A DNA stretch of 64,000 nucleotides, taken from Phaffia rhodozyma (Eukaryota > Basidiomycota > Tremellomycetes > Cystofilobasidiales > Mrakiaceae). The position numbers and the translations under genes are program-made. The stretch covers positions 1,054,001 through 1,118,000 of the forward strand of contig JACGZH010000002.1 in NCBI GenBank assembly GCA_014706385.1, in the 5' to 3' direction. The notes under the pieces are model-generated. The model was not told the DNA's origin, ran no database searches, and worked only from the letters and a program-made list of their open reading frames with translations. This document shows, in pieces, positions 46,965 to 59,241 of the stretch (the stretch's first letter is position 1; each line of letters opens with the position of its first letter).

Positions 46965-48810
46965 TCACTTTTTCAAAGCCTTCTCTACCAAAGCTCTCTT
47001 GGCCCAAACTTCCTTGACGGCCTTGCTAGGTCTTCTCAACGCCACCGCCAACGCCGTCATCGCGCTTAACAAGAACACACTGCCAGCTTGATGAGCCGCC
47101 GCTACAGGGATTGGGACTAGATAAAGTAGCGTGGTGATTCCCAAAGTTACTTGAGCTAGAACGACACCCGAGGCAAGCGAAGCGAACAACCTGACTCTTC
47201 TGTTTAATACCGAACGAAGGAGGGGAGAGTGGGAAAGTCCGGTAAGAGTAAAGACGGAGGTGGCTGTCGCATAAGCGAGCATCCGGTGATCGAATTGAAC
47301 AGTCGTAGGGTTCTCCAAAACGTTTCGCCAAATCAGGTCTTTGCCGTCCTCTCGTCGGGCGTATCGAGGGTCAATCATGTCTTCCATCGGAGGAATATAA
47401 CCTTCGCCCATCTGAGGCCATTCGTTGTAAATCAACCCGGCGTCAAGACCCGCCACAAATGCACCTGTTTGACAGATGGATGATGATGGTTGGTCATGAA
47501 TGAGAACCTAGTTAAGGTGCTATGAAAGAACAGGGAGTATCGACTTACCAGAAAGAGCAGTGAAGAGGACCATAGCGCCTACAACCCAGACTAAGCCTCT
47601 GAACCTTGTCAACTTCTTCCCTCCGTCAAGCAGCATCTTCTGAACACTCAATCCATCCTTTTCGCCACCGACCGGTCCTCCGTGAGCGAGTTTCCAATCT
47701 CTAGCAATTGAAAGTCCGGTATGGAGCATACCGAGATATAGAACGAAAGCGGTTCCCAGATGGGCGGCAAGTCGGTATTGAGACACACGGGGCGTGGAGT
47801 TGGGTCGAGCGGCGAGGTGCTCTTTGTCGAGACCAGAGGAAACCATATACCATCCCAAGAAACCCTGCAAGATATCAAAGAAAAAAAACAATGTTCAACG
47901 TATGAGCGTAAGGAAGAAAGAGGAAGGAAAGGCGGCTTACCTGGAAACCGATGCCGAGAGCCATAGCAAACACCTTGAGTTGATCTTTTCGAACAAGTTT
48001 TCCTCTGGCTGCAAAGAATAGAGCAGGAAGAACAAATGTAACACCTAGAAATCTGCCTAAGTTCCGATGGGCCCATTCCATGAAGAAAATGAATTTAAAC
48101 TCGTTCAGACTGATCTGAGCGTTCAAACTTGGGCAGAACAGAACAGGACAGGCCAGAATGTCGATTAATCATTCTGCTCTATACAGACAAGATAGGAAAA
48201 AGAAAAGAGATGAGGAAAAGAAAACATACATCATTCCCTCCTCACTCAATTGGTACTTCCTGAACTCTTCCTCCCAATCAGCCTGATTCAATGGCGGTAA
48301 GCTTCCTTTGAAGGGTTTCCACTCGGTGATGCTCAATCCGGATTCTGTCAACCTCGTCAGGCCACCGACGACGACGATGCTCAGGGTAAGGAAGGATGTG
48401 AAGTAGAGCCATTTAGCAACTATAGGGGTTGATATATTTGCTCGCGAGCTTGAAGATGACGAAGACGAAGATGAGGATTGAGACCCCTCGGTCTGGACCA
48501 AGATCGGCCTTTCAGCCTGCAACTGGATTTGGCCAGTTGAGCTCCTTTTAACAGAAGACGAGAACTGTCTGAACAAAGGGCTGAACGGCCCAGCTTCAAA
48601 CCTTGCCTTGACTAGGGACGCGGAGAAAGAGTTGTTGATCTGGGTGCTCAGTGGCCTCTTGAAGTTGGAATTTGGGCTAAGGGTGCTGAAACAGGAAAAT
48701 CGGGATCGGAGAACAGTCGAGGGTAATGTGGAAATGTTGGTTGGACTTGAGCGGAAAGCATGACCGACTGGGCGGACAGCAGACGTCAGGACAGATCGAG
48801 CGAGACTCAT
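46965..48810 (-). CDS. COX15: Heme A synthase COX15
   Basis: Inner mitochondrial membrane enzyme that oxidises heme O to heme A for cytochrome c oxidase. The start [20 protein letters not shown] begins a ~120-residue Ser/Arg-rich presequence that includes a run of eleven Ser. TM1 is [13 protein letters not shown] followed by [19 protein letters not shown], the family signature. Further marks are [15 protein letters not shown] (heme-ligand His region), [62 protein letters not shown] and [16 protein letters not shown]. It ends [10 protein letters not shown]. Three introns only, fewer than its neighbours. It converges with the dienoyl-CoA reductase (163 bp between stops). Confidence 0.97.
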
Positions 48811-49171
48811 CTCGGATCAATCTTCTCTTGATCAAGAACAATAGCGAAGACGTGTGTATACGTGCGGGTGTGAGTGTTGTGAGCGACAAGAAAAAACTCC
48901 AACGGACACAAGATCGAGGAAAGTAGAGCGGATGGAAGGCGGATCAATCGGCCGGAGCGGATTGGACAAAAAATCGGGAAATAACAAATTAACCGCAAAA
49001 AGATTCTATTGATTTCCTCGCCTTTCTAATCTATGAATTCTCTACATGGTCCAATGTCTCTCCTAGGATTGTTTCGCATGCGTTTGAGCTAATGTTCTTC
49101 CTCTGTTGATCTCGTGACTCTCAAAGTTACGCTGCACTTCACAAGGCCCCGTATAGAAAAGAAGTTCATCA
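48811..49171. other. Tandem minus-strand gap between GEM1 and COX15
   Basis: Contains the COX15 promoter and the GEM1 3' end. A GT-rich patch at 48850-48885 is the only compositional feature. No gene seen. Confidence 0.5.
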
Positions 49172-52100
49172 TCAAAGTTCTCTTCCTCTCCCACTAACAA
49201 AACCAACACCAAGTCCAATCCAACGGCCTATCACTCCAACCCAATTGCTCGGTCCCCCATTTGCGTTCGGATGGCCGATCAACTTGTACCATCTCAGACC
49301 AAGGTATGTCCCAACTGAGAAAACACCAAGGGTCGTCAAAACGGTGGGTAATCTAGGAATTGTTAATGAGCTGGACGATGTAGATTTCGGAATGGCCGAA
49401 TGTCTTCATGAGTAGGATGTTTTTAGTCAAATCGTCAGCGAGGCTCGATCTCATTCAAAAGGGAAAACAAGTAAAGGAAGAGGAAATGATAGCGGTAGCT
49501 AGACGCACGGGTTCATTGCCGTTCTACATATCGCGCTCTGTGAATAACAAGGGTTGCAAAACTGTAAGTTGTCCGAGCCCATGAGGAGACAGAAGAAACA
49601 CAAAAGAGAATATTTACCCAGAGATCGGCCGTCTGGCCTTGTCTCACGCTCACCGAGATCGGGACCGGTAATCCCAGTCTTTTACAGTATACATCCGGCT
49701 GAACCTCATGGCGCTGAACATTGAAAGCCAAACGAGAAAATTTTAGATCTCCAAATTTCTTCAAGATAGTGAACAGACACACAACCTAGGCTTACCTGTT
49801 GTGCGAGATCTAAATCTGACTTTGTAGCGACAAAGAGGCACGGGATGTGATTGAGTTTGTGTTGTTGCTGTCATTTACACCGATGCATAGACAGGAGAAT
49901 AACAACTCCCAAGGAGCAGACAAAAGTCAGTTCACATCGCCTTTCCTTTCTTGACAAAAACAAATAAGGAATAAAAGACAGGGACAAACGCGAAGGTTTG
50001 AGATATACGAAAATGAATTGGTGTCACTACTATCGTGCACATATACAATCACGTCCGCCAACTCGAGTTTCTTTGTATTTCGGAGAATTTCCGATTCGTA
50101 TTTTGATCCAAACTCTTGAAGCTACGCGCGACCAACCCCAAAAAACTAATTTCGTCAACTCATGTTCTCAACGAAAGATGCAATGAAGAAAAAAGAACAA
50201 GTCAAGAAACGAACCACAAGGTACTTCTCACGGCCTCCTCTTTCAACACCGTTGACCACGCCCAGCACTCTACTTGTCGGCTCCCACTCTTCTTCGAACC
50301 GTTTATTTACAAACGCTCTGAGCAAACTCGTCTTTCCTGAACCGGCCGCTCCCAACACATACACCAAGAAGACGTTTCTTGTCACTTTTCCAGCTTTCCG
50401 GTCTTGACGTCTTGGTCGCGTAAGGTGAAGAGCAGTAGTCGTAGACAAATCTTTTGATGATGGAAGGGAGGAGTAACCGAGGTAGCATAGGTAGGAGAGG
50501 GTCAATCGGTGGTCAAGCAACGTCGTCAGACTCCACTGAGCCAACCACTACACTTGCCCAAGATGAAGGAACAGAAATGATGATCAAGTGAGACTCTGTT
50601 GTTTTTCTTCTCTGAAACAGACAGGAAGAAAAATATATTGATGAGACGAACGCCTTGTAAAGTTACTTTCCCACCGGTAGTAACGGTGGTGTCTGGAAAT
50701 CCTGTTCTCATCCAGGGGTTCCCTGGAGAAGTTGAGAACAGCGCTGCAAGCTCCTGTTCGGACAATGCTCCGTCTTGGTCCTGATTGAATTAAAAAAGAA
50801 ATTAGAAGGTCAGCCCGATAAGCACTTGTTCAGCAAAAACACATCCTTCGAATACGAAGAGTAAGAAAAGGGCGCACTTTGTCGAAGATTTCGAAGATTT
50901 CAGTCAAGAACTGATACCCACTCGGGCTGAGCTCGACCGAGCAGTCTGAGGGAACATCGAATCTGAGCATAGACAGAAATCACAACCAGAAATCTTGTGT
51001 CAGACATTCGGATTTGTTCGTGATCAGTATATTTGAAAGCAAAAGAAGAGATCGAACTTGGGCCTCAAGACCTCCTCTTTTAAATCAAGATCCTCTCCAT
51101 ATCCGAAACTTGAAAGAACGGTCCACATCGTATCGACTCTGCCCTGTTGGATGAACCTCGTGTGAAAGTAGACGATTCCAGACTCGGTGACACCGCCGCC
51201 ATCGACCATCTGGGGATCATACTCGCTTATTATTCGGAGGAGAGATTCAATCTCTTGTAGTTGAAGAGGCGTTCCAAAACATTTTCGCTTGAAAAGAAGA
51301 ACCGAAGAGGACAGGGCGGGAGACAAAGACGTTAGCTGATTGGGTTCGAATGATGTTCAAACAGACGGGGACTAGCGCGCACCTGGAAGTCGTTCAGCTC
51401 ATTCGGATCTAGAATACCGTCCTTGTTGACGTCGCACAGTTTGAAGATCCTTCTCAGCGCGTCTACGCATTTTGGTTTTAACGTCTGGCATTAAAATTTC
51501 AAAATAAAGGATTTCGAGAGCAGAAATGGGATAACTGATGAGAAAAACAAAGTGTGAAGTCTACAATCTTGTCACAAGGAGAAAGAGGACAAACATGTTC
51601 ACGAGAATCGTACAACGGGGCCAATGGGTAGCATACTGCTTTCAAAGCGAAGAAGATGACTTCTGCCACGTTAAGCTGAACCCTAGAAGAACATTCGACG
51701 CAGGTCTCGACCTCCTTTGTGAGGGAAAGAAGGAAAAGACAGAGATGAACTGATGAGATGATTGTTTGGGCCTCAAGGAAAGAAAGATCAAGTCTTTCGC
51801 ACCTTGAACTCGTTCATCAACGGGGCGATCTCTCTTTCGAGCTCTTGGTTGGTAATCTCTCCGCCTCGAAGATCTATCTTGTTTCCACAGATGACAACCG
51901 GCACCTAGTTAAACCAGACGAAAGAATGTTCCGTTCGGATGAGGTCAGATACTTGGGAAGAACGAAGAGAGTGAAGAGGGAGATCAGTCTGCTGACGACG
52001 CACGTTCACACCCTGAGCTCGGATGTAGGGTAACCACCAGGCGCCCAACCGATCGAAAGAGCTCGAGTGGTCTATGCTGTACACAATCACAATCACATGA

Positions 52101-52884
52101 GCCTTTCGAAGTTCAATGTCGAGATGTGCTCGATCTGCCGGGCGAGCTGTTTTGAAGGAGAATCAAGTGAACGAATTCAGAAGGTTTCGATCAGCGGATG
52201 AATCTAAAGGGAAGATATCTCCGCGTGGGATCTAAAACGAACAGGACGAATCGACAATGGTAGCAGTGACGCTATCGAGGCAGTCCGGGATGGTTACCTC
52301 AGGCAAGACTCGTTGTACCTGAGAGAGTATAGAAAACCGGATGAGCATCAAGCATAAGGAGAGTTCAAGGGAGAGAGACATGTTTCGAGAAGGATGATTG
52401 AGCGCTTCCGGCAGGCGGAAGGAAGCCGATGTCTCTACCGAGGGGTTTCCTATAACAAGAGAGCAAGGAGGGACAGAAGCTCATGATGTGGGTCTTACGT
52501 GTTCTATATAGTTGCCTTTGATGAACTGAAGAGAAGAAAACAAGCCGGCATTATCAGCTTAAACCTGGCCAACTTGGTCGAGAAGATTATAGAAGTCCAA
52601 GAGCCTCCCGGTCGATCACGGCAAAGAAACGATAGCTTACTGAGGTGATGATGGTCGATTTCCCGACACCCTCTAGAAAGAGAAAATGGACCGACGACCA
52701 ATAGAGGGCGTAGGAAGAATGAAAAGGTAGATAGACCGATTGATACCGAATGTCCAGACCATCATATGTTGTCAATCAAGATGCATTTATCTCCACAGGT
52801 GACCAGGAAAGGAGTAAGAGAAGGGCAGAACGGAACGGCACGCTTACCATCCCCTACGAAGAGTACTCTGACGTCCCGACGCAT
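49172..52884 (-). CDS. GEM1: Mitochondrial Rho GTPase Miro/GEM1
   Basis: Tail-anchored outer-membrane GTPase controlling mitochondrial distribution and ER contact sites. The start MRRDVRVLFVGD joins EGVGKSTIITS (first P-loop), then a 27-nt exon FIKGNYIEH (52499-52525). TIPDCLDSVTATIVDSS lacks the classic DTAG, as known for Miro. VPVVICGNKIDLRGG is the NKxD region. Two EF-hands follow, DVNKDGILDPNE and DKDQDGALSEQE. LTLSYLCYLGY leads to the second GTPase (LGAAGSGKTSLLRAFVNKR; CLFVATKSDLD). The C-terminal anchor is TVLTTLGVFSVGTYLGLRWY followed by GVIGRWIGLGVGF, and the protein ends GREL. Many introns, at least twelve. Confidence 0.95.
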
Positions 52885-53152
52885 GCGAGAAAGAGAGCAG
52901 GACAGAGATATCGAAAGTGCTGGTGTCGTGAACGGACAAGAACAGGATCAATGTAATCAGGTCTTGAGTATGTCGTCTACACCGTCGAGTCCAAAGCAAG
53001 GTGAGGAAGGTGGTCAAACAGTGAGCAGGGAGAGAGACGCCTAGGTGCAAGAGTCAACAAGCCGAGTGTTAGGGTTACGTCCGGAGTAAGAGTTCCATCT
53101 AGCATGCCTTGCCCAAGGCTTGGTACACGCGCCTATGATGATGGACGATGAT

Positions 53153-53192
53153 GAGCAGGTGAGCGGGTGAGCAGGTAAGCAGGTAAGCAGGC
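53153..53192. repeat. Five tandem 8-bp repeats
   Basis: Units GAGCAGGT, GAGCGGGT, GAGCAGGT, AAGCAGGT and AAGCAGGC follow each other without spacers. Only the first and fifth or eighth positions vary. Confidence 0.9.
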
Positions 53193-53805
53193 GAACACAT
53201 GGCTGAAATCATGAGATATCATCTAAGACGCATAGAGAAAGGTTGTCGATGAAAACAGAGGCAAGTGAGCCAGAAAAGAAGGGTATCATCATTCTACGAT
53301 CTGTCCCAGACCAGTCACACCTGCCCACGGTGCTTCATCGTGGGAGCCATGCTTGTAGTTGATGGTTTCTCTAACCAGGACATTCAACCATACGTTCCCT
53401 CTGCAGATAAATTGAAGAAGAGAAATGATTGTATTTATTAAAGACGATAATAGGAGTTACACTTAGACGTTCGAGGTGTACATTGTATGGTAAGATCATT
53501 GTGTATGCCTAGGTCCTATGATGAACCTCCCAGTCGTGCTTGCACTCTTGCTAGACATTCCTTCGTTTGACTCCTCCTATCTGCGCTAATCTATTCATTC
53601 CAAGATCATGACTAACCTCTTTTTCTGCCTCTCGTAAGGGTTCACACCGATCTCTTACTCATTTACATGATGAAGGATGATGAAAATAGACAGTCCGGTT
53701 TCGGGCTCGGCCATCAACTTTCATCATTCCATGGTGATTAATCACTCTGTGACGAAACATCGCCGACCAGCAAGATAGTCGGCAAGACATTTGAACCGCT
53801 CACAG

Positions 53806-53814
53806 TATATAATA
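53806..53814 (+). promoter_or_regulatory. TATA box of the SDR gene
   Basis: TATATAATA lies 113 bp before the ATG at 53927. The upstream in-frame ATG at 53822 is only 8 bp after the box, too close to be in the transcript, which favours 53927 as the start. Confidence 0.6.
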
Positions 53815-53926
53815 ACGGGTCATGCCAGATCGTCGAGGGGAAAAGTTCCCAAACAATCGCAACCACCAAATCTCTCCGCAAGTCGACTTTCCTGGCGCAA
53901 ATACACATCAGTTCTATCCATACATC

Positions 53927-54817
53927 ATGAATATCTTCCTTACTGGCGCATCTGGCCGAGTGGGCTCCCATATCATCCCTCATCTCGTCTCTCGAGGCCA
54001 TACTGTCACTGGTCTTGTCAGGTCTCCCCAGGCTGCCAAAAAGATTGAAGCGCTGGGAGCGACGGCTGTGATAGGAGATATTGCCGACAGAGAGCTTCTC
54101 AAGAAACACGCGAGAGAAAGCGATGGAGTCGTACACTGTGCGTTGAACCACAAGACCAACAATCTTGACGCCGAACACCGGGATGAACGGGTGATTCTTG
54201 ATCTCCTCGCTGACGAGCTCGAAGGATCAGGCAAAGCTTTGGTTCTCAGCAGCGGCTCGGGTACCGTACGACCCGGACAGGACGAGCACTCTCCAAGTGA
54301 TAGCTCTGTGTTAACCCGAGCAAAAACCGAACAAGCCGTTTTGGCCTACAAGGACCGAGGCATAAGATCGATTGTTGTACGTCTGGCGATGAACACCCAT
54401 AGCGCAGATGAAATCCATATGTTTGAGGCCCTTTTGCTCAGAACGGGCAAACAGACTGGCTTCTTGCCCTACCTCGAAGGTGTTCACTGGTCCGCCTGTC
54501 ATGCCGACGACGCCGGTTTACTGTACGTGCTCGCTCTCGAAACAGCCAAACCAGGAACGGTCGTCCATGCCGTTCAAGAATTTCCCGAGCTCAAGGAGAT
54601 TGTTGAAGTATTGGGTAGAAAGACAAACACGAATGTCAAACCGATCACCAAGGACCAGATTCACGAGCTCAACCTCGGTATGGTCGGCATATTTTTGCAG
54701 TTGCATCAGGACTTTAGTACAACTTGGACACGACAGACTTTTGGATGGGAGCCAAAAGGTCAGCTCCTCATTGACGAGCTTAACGAGGCTTCGTCGGCCT
54801 ATTTTCAAGCTGCATAA
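53927..54817 (+). CDS. Atypical SDR, NAD(P)-dependent epimerase-like, intronless
   Basis: Single-exon 296-residue oxidoreductase of unknown substrate. The Rossmann glycine motif is at the very N-terminus, MNIFLTGASGRVGSHIIPHL, followed by GHTVTGLVRSPQ and VIGDIADRELL. DGVVHCALNH and ALVLSSGSGTVRPG mark the later strands. The Lys/Tyr region is degenerate (LAYKDRGIRSIVVRL), and HADDAGLLYVLALETAKPG is typical of extended/atypical SDRs that include bacterial YwnB-like proteins and fungal relatives. The C-terminus ends SSAYFQAA. The ATG at 53822 is in frame but sits next to the TATA box. Lack of introns sets it apart from nearly all neighbours; recent gain or transfer is possible but unproven. Confidence 0.9.
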   Translation: MNIFLTGASGRVGSHIIPHLVSRGHTVTGLVRSPQAAKKIEALGATAVIGDIADRELLKKHARESDGVVHCALNHKTNNLDAEHRDERVILDLLADELEGSGKALVLSSGSGTVRPGQDEHSPSDSSVLTRAKTEQAVLAYKDRGIRSIVVRLAMNTHSADEIHMFEALLLRTGKQTGFLPYLEGVHWSACHADDAGLLYVLALETAKPGTVVHAVQEFPELKEIVEVLGRKTNTNVKPITKDQIHELNLGMVGIFLQLHQDFSTTWTRQTFGWEPKGQLLIDELNEASSAYFQAA

Positions 54818-55197
54818 ATCTCTTTCGTTGACTGAGTGGACCGAGGTGTAAAGTGTGAAGTGTAAGGTGCGAGCTGAAATGAATGTACAATTGTACCAAG
54901 AATGACATCTAGCAAGACAAGTGCAACTATGTACCGCTATCTCTAGTGCGCACATGATTTGGAACAACACATCCTGTATTCACATTCAAAACGAAGAAAC
55001 TCAGTGCCATCAGAGACTCAATGTTGAGCGGATGAACGACCGAGTGGAAGACCCGGCTTGTGAGAATCTGTGTTCTGATGTAATTTGAATTCAGTGTTTC
55101 TCCTTCGTCACCTTCCTTTTCGTTTTTCCTCCATCCGCCTCTCTTGCTATCCGTCTCTCTCTGCCATCTCTAGCTCATATACCCTTCCCCACATCTC
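54818..55197. other. Tandem gap between SDR and virilizer-like gene
   Basis: Holds the SDR 3' end and the virilizer-like promoter. A pyrimidine-rich run (55100-55190) precedes the ATG; the frame has an in-frame TAG at 55171, which fixes 55198 as the first Met. Confidence 0.55.
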
Positions 55198-58100
55198 ATG
55201 GCACCCAGCTTACTCTTCCACTCAAACATCGCTACATATCCGTCAGAACCCGATTCGTTTCTCGCTGTTGTTCGACTCCCGAAATCAGCATCACTCGATT
55301 CGATCGTCATCACTCCGCTCGGCCTAAGGCCGTTCTACTACCATCAACCCGACTCGAATTTAGACGATGGGTAAGCCTTCGGAGTATTGCATGTGTGAAT
55401 TGTAACCCGAGAAAGACTTGGTACAGATGTTCTCTCTACATGACAGTCCGAAATTAACCTCACTCTCGTGGTCCACACTAGACAGACTCCAACAAGGCCG
55501 GCAGAGATTGACCTGCTCTTCAACGCTCGATATCCTCCATCGCCGTTGACGCAATCGGCCACGATATCGACACTTCCGTTGATTCCATCAACCAAAGCAC
55601 CTAAGGGTTGGAAACCCAATTCTCTCCACAAATCGACCTTGAGCTATAATCCTTTTTTGCGAGACTCGGACGGAGCGCCGCCAGGAATCGACTCAACCTC
55701 ACCTCTAGCGATCCAACAGTTTGAGATTGGGATGCCTTTGGATGTATGCACTCTTTCAGGCCACTCCATTCACACTTATTGGGTCATGTTTCCTCAAGAC
55801 TTTGTTTTATTCCATCATTTATAGGTCACAACTACGTTGGTCGTTCTTCGGTGCCCATTCTCTATCATCACGCTCTCTCTGTACGGCTATCCCTCGACCT
55901 CTTTATCAGCAGTCGCGGATAGGGAGGAGTCGTCGATGGCCGGTTGGGAAACTTATCTGTACAACCTTTCGGCTGGTTCTCAGTCGAATTCATCAAATAA
56001 CTCGTTCGAGAACGTTTTACTTTCGGTTATCAGCGCTCGGCCCAATCATCCAGATAGGAACGCAACCAAAGAGACAGAGAAATGCGGTCAATATGAGGAG
56101 GATATGGCAGTGGATGGGTTTGTGTTGAAAGAAATAGCTGATCATCCTCTTCAGGAGAGACTGAACGAAATCCTCAAGAGTCTTACTCATCTGATTGAAT
56201 CCTCGGAAGAAGCGTCAACTCTACACAACGAAGACACTACCGAACATCTAATAAGAGACACTTCCTCGCAACCCTCCTCTTCTATCTCACCCGAGGTGTG
56301 CATCGAACTCATCCTCCTCAACCTCATCCACTTTTCTGAAGTACTGGGGTTTCTGACTCGTCAACCTTCCTCTTCCTCTGGATCTCAAGCCCTCCTCTCC
56401 TCTCTACCTTTGGATATTCCCCTTCATGCAATCTTTTATCTTCTAAACTGGTCTACTCTTGCGCATTGGAATGAAGCCCTCGCTGTCTCTGCCCAAATAT
56501 GGATTGACTTGCTGAAGGTTCCGTCTGTCTCTGATCGACTCCTCGGTGCATTTGCAGCCGCATCCAACCACGATTACCCACACTACAAGCGCTTCTACGA
56601 TCTCTCGTCCTGGCGCAAGATTTTATGTACTCCAGATTCCAACCATATCATTTCGTCTGCCGATCAATCCACTGTGGTCTTCCTCTCTCGAGACCTTCTC
56701 CGGCCTCACGCGCCTTGTGATATCAATACGACGAGCTATTTGAGTCGACAGATCATAGGGGAAATCACACCGAATGGATTGTTTCTGTTTATGGAAAGGT
56801 GTATCAGCGTGGGCTTAGTGTGCACCGAAATAAATTTGTTGAACGAGAGAGACAATCACGAAGATGCGGATGTTGAGTTGGGTTGGTTAGTTCGCTGGAT
56901 GGATCAGAAGAGTTGGGAATACGTCAGTTACCATCCCCTTGAATCTACCTTTTCATTCATCATTTCTCATTCTGCAAAACGAACCATTCGGTCGTTTTCA
57001 CTAACATTCTCATTTCCGTCCATCCAGATATGTATGTATTTTCTCATCCGGCCATCTACGTTCTCCAGTTTATTACGCCTTGCGCTATCCGTTTCATCTT
57101 TGGATTCACCTGCCCGGAAGATTGTGAAGAAGCTCCTCACAAGTCCAGTTGTGTCGGCCTCACCTTGTATACTCCATTCATTAAGTCTTCTCCGTTCCTT
57201 CGTCGCTTTTCTTCCCCCACCATCACTACCAATATCAGCGTCATCATCGAAAAGGTCTCTTGTATTCACATCGGCCGAAAGACTACAGATAGTGATCGAT
57301 TGCACAGAATACACTACATCAGATGTCTCGTTCGAGCATTTTCTCTCTCGATTTATCCATCTAGCTCAATCAATCCCCTCCTCTCCCACATCGACTACTA
57401 TCTTTCAAGCTCATATTTACCTCTTATATGCACTCCGGTCGTTTCCTCAAATTTCTCGACGATCAATGTCATCGGACAGGCTTATGAGCAGGTCGTTCTG
57501 GATATTTTATCTTGGACTGACGATCGAGCTTCATGAGACGTTGACAAGCTGTTTCTGGAACGGCATGGAGGACCTCGCCCGAACACCCCCTTTTGTCAGA
57601 CTCAACCATCTCATCCATCGAGAATCGAGCGCAGAACACGCGGACGGGATAGAGAACATGCTAGGAGCGTTGGGAGAGCTCGGAGCAGGTTTGATGAGTC
57701 TGATAGATTCTATTCTGAAGATCATCATTCACGGTCTTTCTCCATCATCTCGTTCTCAATCTCCCAGCTTTACTTCTGGTCGGTCAAAGATCGATCATCT
57801 GGTTGAAACAAAAACGACAAACTCGGCCATCATCAGAGCGACGCAGAACGCGATCTCAACATTTGTCAGAGCTGAGCTCTTCTCTGATCTCTTATCAACC
57901 AACAGAGAGGACGTGGGTCTGATAGACTCGGAAGCTGAGCGGCTGAAGTCGGGACTGGTTTTTTCGAAGGCCACTTCATTATGTGTTTTGAATCAGTTGA
58001 CTTCTCTCTCTGATCGGCGCGAGGATGGAAACGAAATAAGGCACGAAGGTGAAGAGGAAAGAATAGGACTCGTTCTGCGGACAATCATCGACTATGCACT

Positions 58101-58980
58101 CGGCGCAGGAGCTGAAAAAGCACGAGAGATCGTGGGAACGATTATTGGGAGATTGATCCCTGATCCTCCTTTCTCTTCTCTTTCTTCGACCGTTTCCACT
58201 TCAAATTCTTCCTCGATTGGATGGGGCGCATGGGATCGAATCCTTTATGATAACTCTATACATATGTCATTCCTCATCCTCATCCTCACTTCAACTTCAC
58301 CTTCCATACAACCCTTTTTTAACAAGATTCGGCTCTTCCCCTCTCTTTCTACAAAATCATTTGACCTTTCATCCCCGTCTCTATCGCCATCGGTGTTACA
58401 GACGAACGATGACGATGTCGGTGTGGAACTTGTTGGTAAAGCGTCTTCAACTTCGATCCTTGAATGGATGTTTGCTTCTCCAACCTCCTCACTTGATACA
58501 GCAATCGGCTCCATCTCTCAAACGACATCAATTATCACCTCGAATCCTCTTGATGGGCCTATCTCATCCATCGTACCATTGGCACCAACAATGACAACCA
58601 CATCGACGATGACAGCAACAGCGGTTCCGACCCCGGTAGGGACGATGGCAGCGGCAACAGTGGGAGGAATGTTGAGCGTGCCTATTCAAAGAACTAGTAA
58701 AACGTACAGACAGAACGAGTTCCGTTCTTCCCGATCATCAACTCTCACCCTTCCACCTGGAGCTCCACTCACAGTCTCTCCTGACCCGAGCGGAACTGTC
58801 CTTGGCGGAAGTATAGGCCCAGGCGGAGGATTAGGTGTAGGTATGATAGGGAGTGGGGGAGTCGTTCAGAAGGTGAATGCGAGTAGGGCTCCCTCGAAAC
58901 ATGTTGACGAGTTTGAGCTTGAGATCGAGTTGGAATCTCAACGAAAACGAGAAAGCGGAGAAAGCCGAAAGATGAATTGA
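55198..58980 (+). CDS. Virilizer-like protein (m6A methyltransferase complex subunit)
   Basis: Probable scaffold of the mRNA N6-methyladenosine writer complex in the nucleus. The start MAPSLLFHSNIATYPSEPDS leads to FLAVVRLPKSASLDS and IVITPLGLRPFYYHQPD, matching the Virilizer N-terminal domain (strand, then IIPLGTR-like turn). An intron joins DDG to QTPTRPAEIDLLFNARYPPS, the next conserved piece, and LVVLRCPFSIITLSLYGY closes the domain after a second intron near 55744-55826. The last exon is over 3.1 kb, with long helical, Ser/Leu-rich sequence (56100-58500). Near the end are KTYRQNEFRSSR and APSKHVDEFELEIE, the latter resembling the RPPSxHVDEF-type motif I recall in animal and plant virilizers. 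About 1,180 residues. The family call rests on the N-terminal domain. Confidence 0.75.
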
Positions 58981-59241
58981 TGACACGACGTTGCATAGCA
59001 TGGTTCAGGACTTTTCTAGTTTTTTTGAATGACCCCAAAAGGAAAAGAGGCAAAGCAAGGATACTAATTTTACATATTTATAAGCGAGAAAGATAGATTG
59101 GCACGTCGGGGATATAAAGAGGCAGTGAGAAAAAAAGAAGCTCGATGTATGAGCTCGGACAGGTCTCGAGACAATTCTAGAGAAGATATAGGAGCCAGAT
59201 GCGCTGTCGAAAAGAAAGAGGAAAATCTCGAGATAGCCTAA

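Larger units (their letters stand above)
52885..53926. other. 1-kb divergent gap with tandem 8-bp repeats
   Basis: Between the GEM1 start and the intronless SDR. Holds the GEM1 promoter, five 8-bp repeats at 53153-53192 and, near its end, a TATA box at 53806. I found no convincing gene; short plus-strand frames at 52750-53050 are antisense to GEM1 exons or charged noise. Confidence 0.45.

Noticed and set aside
48850..48885. GT-rich patch near COX15 considered as telomere-like repeat
   Set aside because: No regular unit; it is short and lies between housekeeping genes.
53153..53192. Direct repeats considered as a CRISPR-like array
   Set aside because: Units are 8 bp with no spacers, in a eukaryotic nuclear context.
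53822..53926. N-terminal extension of the intronless SDR from the ATG at 53822
   Set aside because: The ATG lies 8 bp after the TATA box and the extension would precede a Rossmann motif that normally starts the protein.
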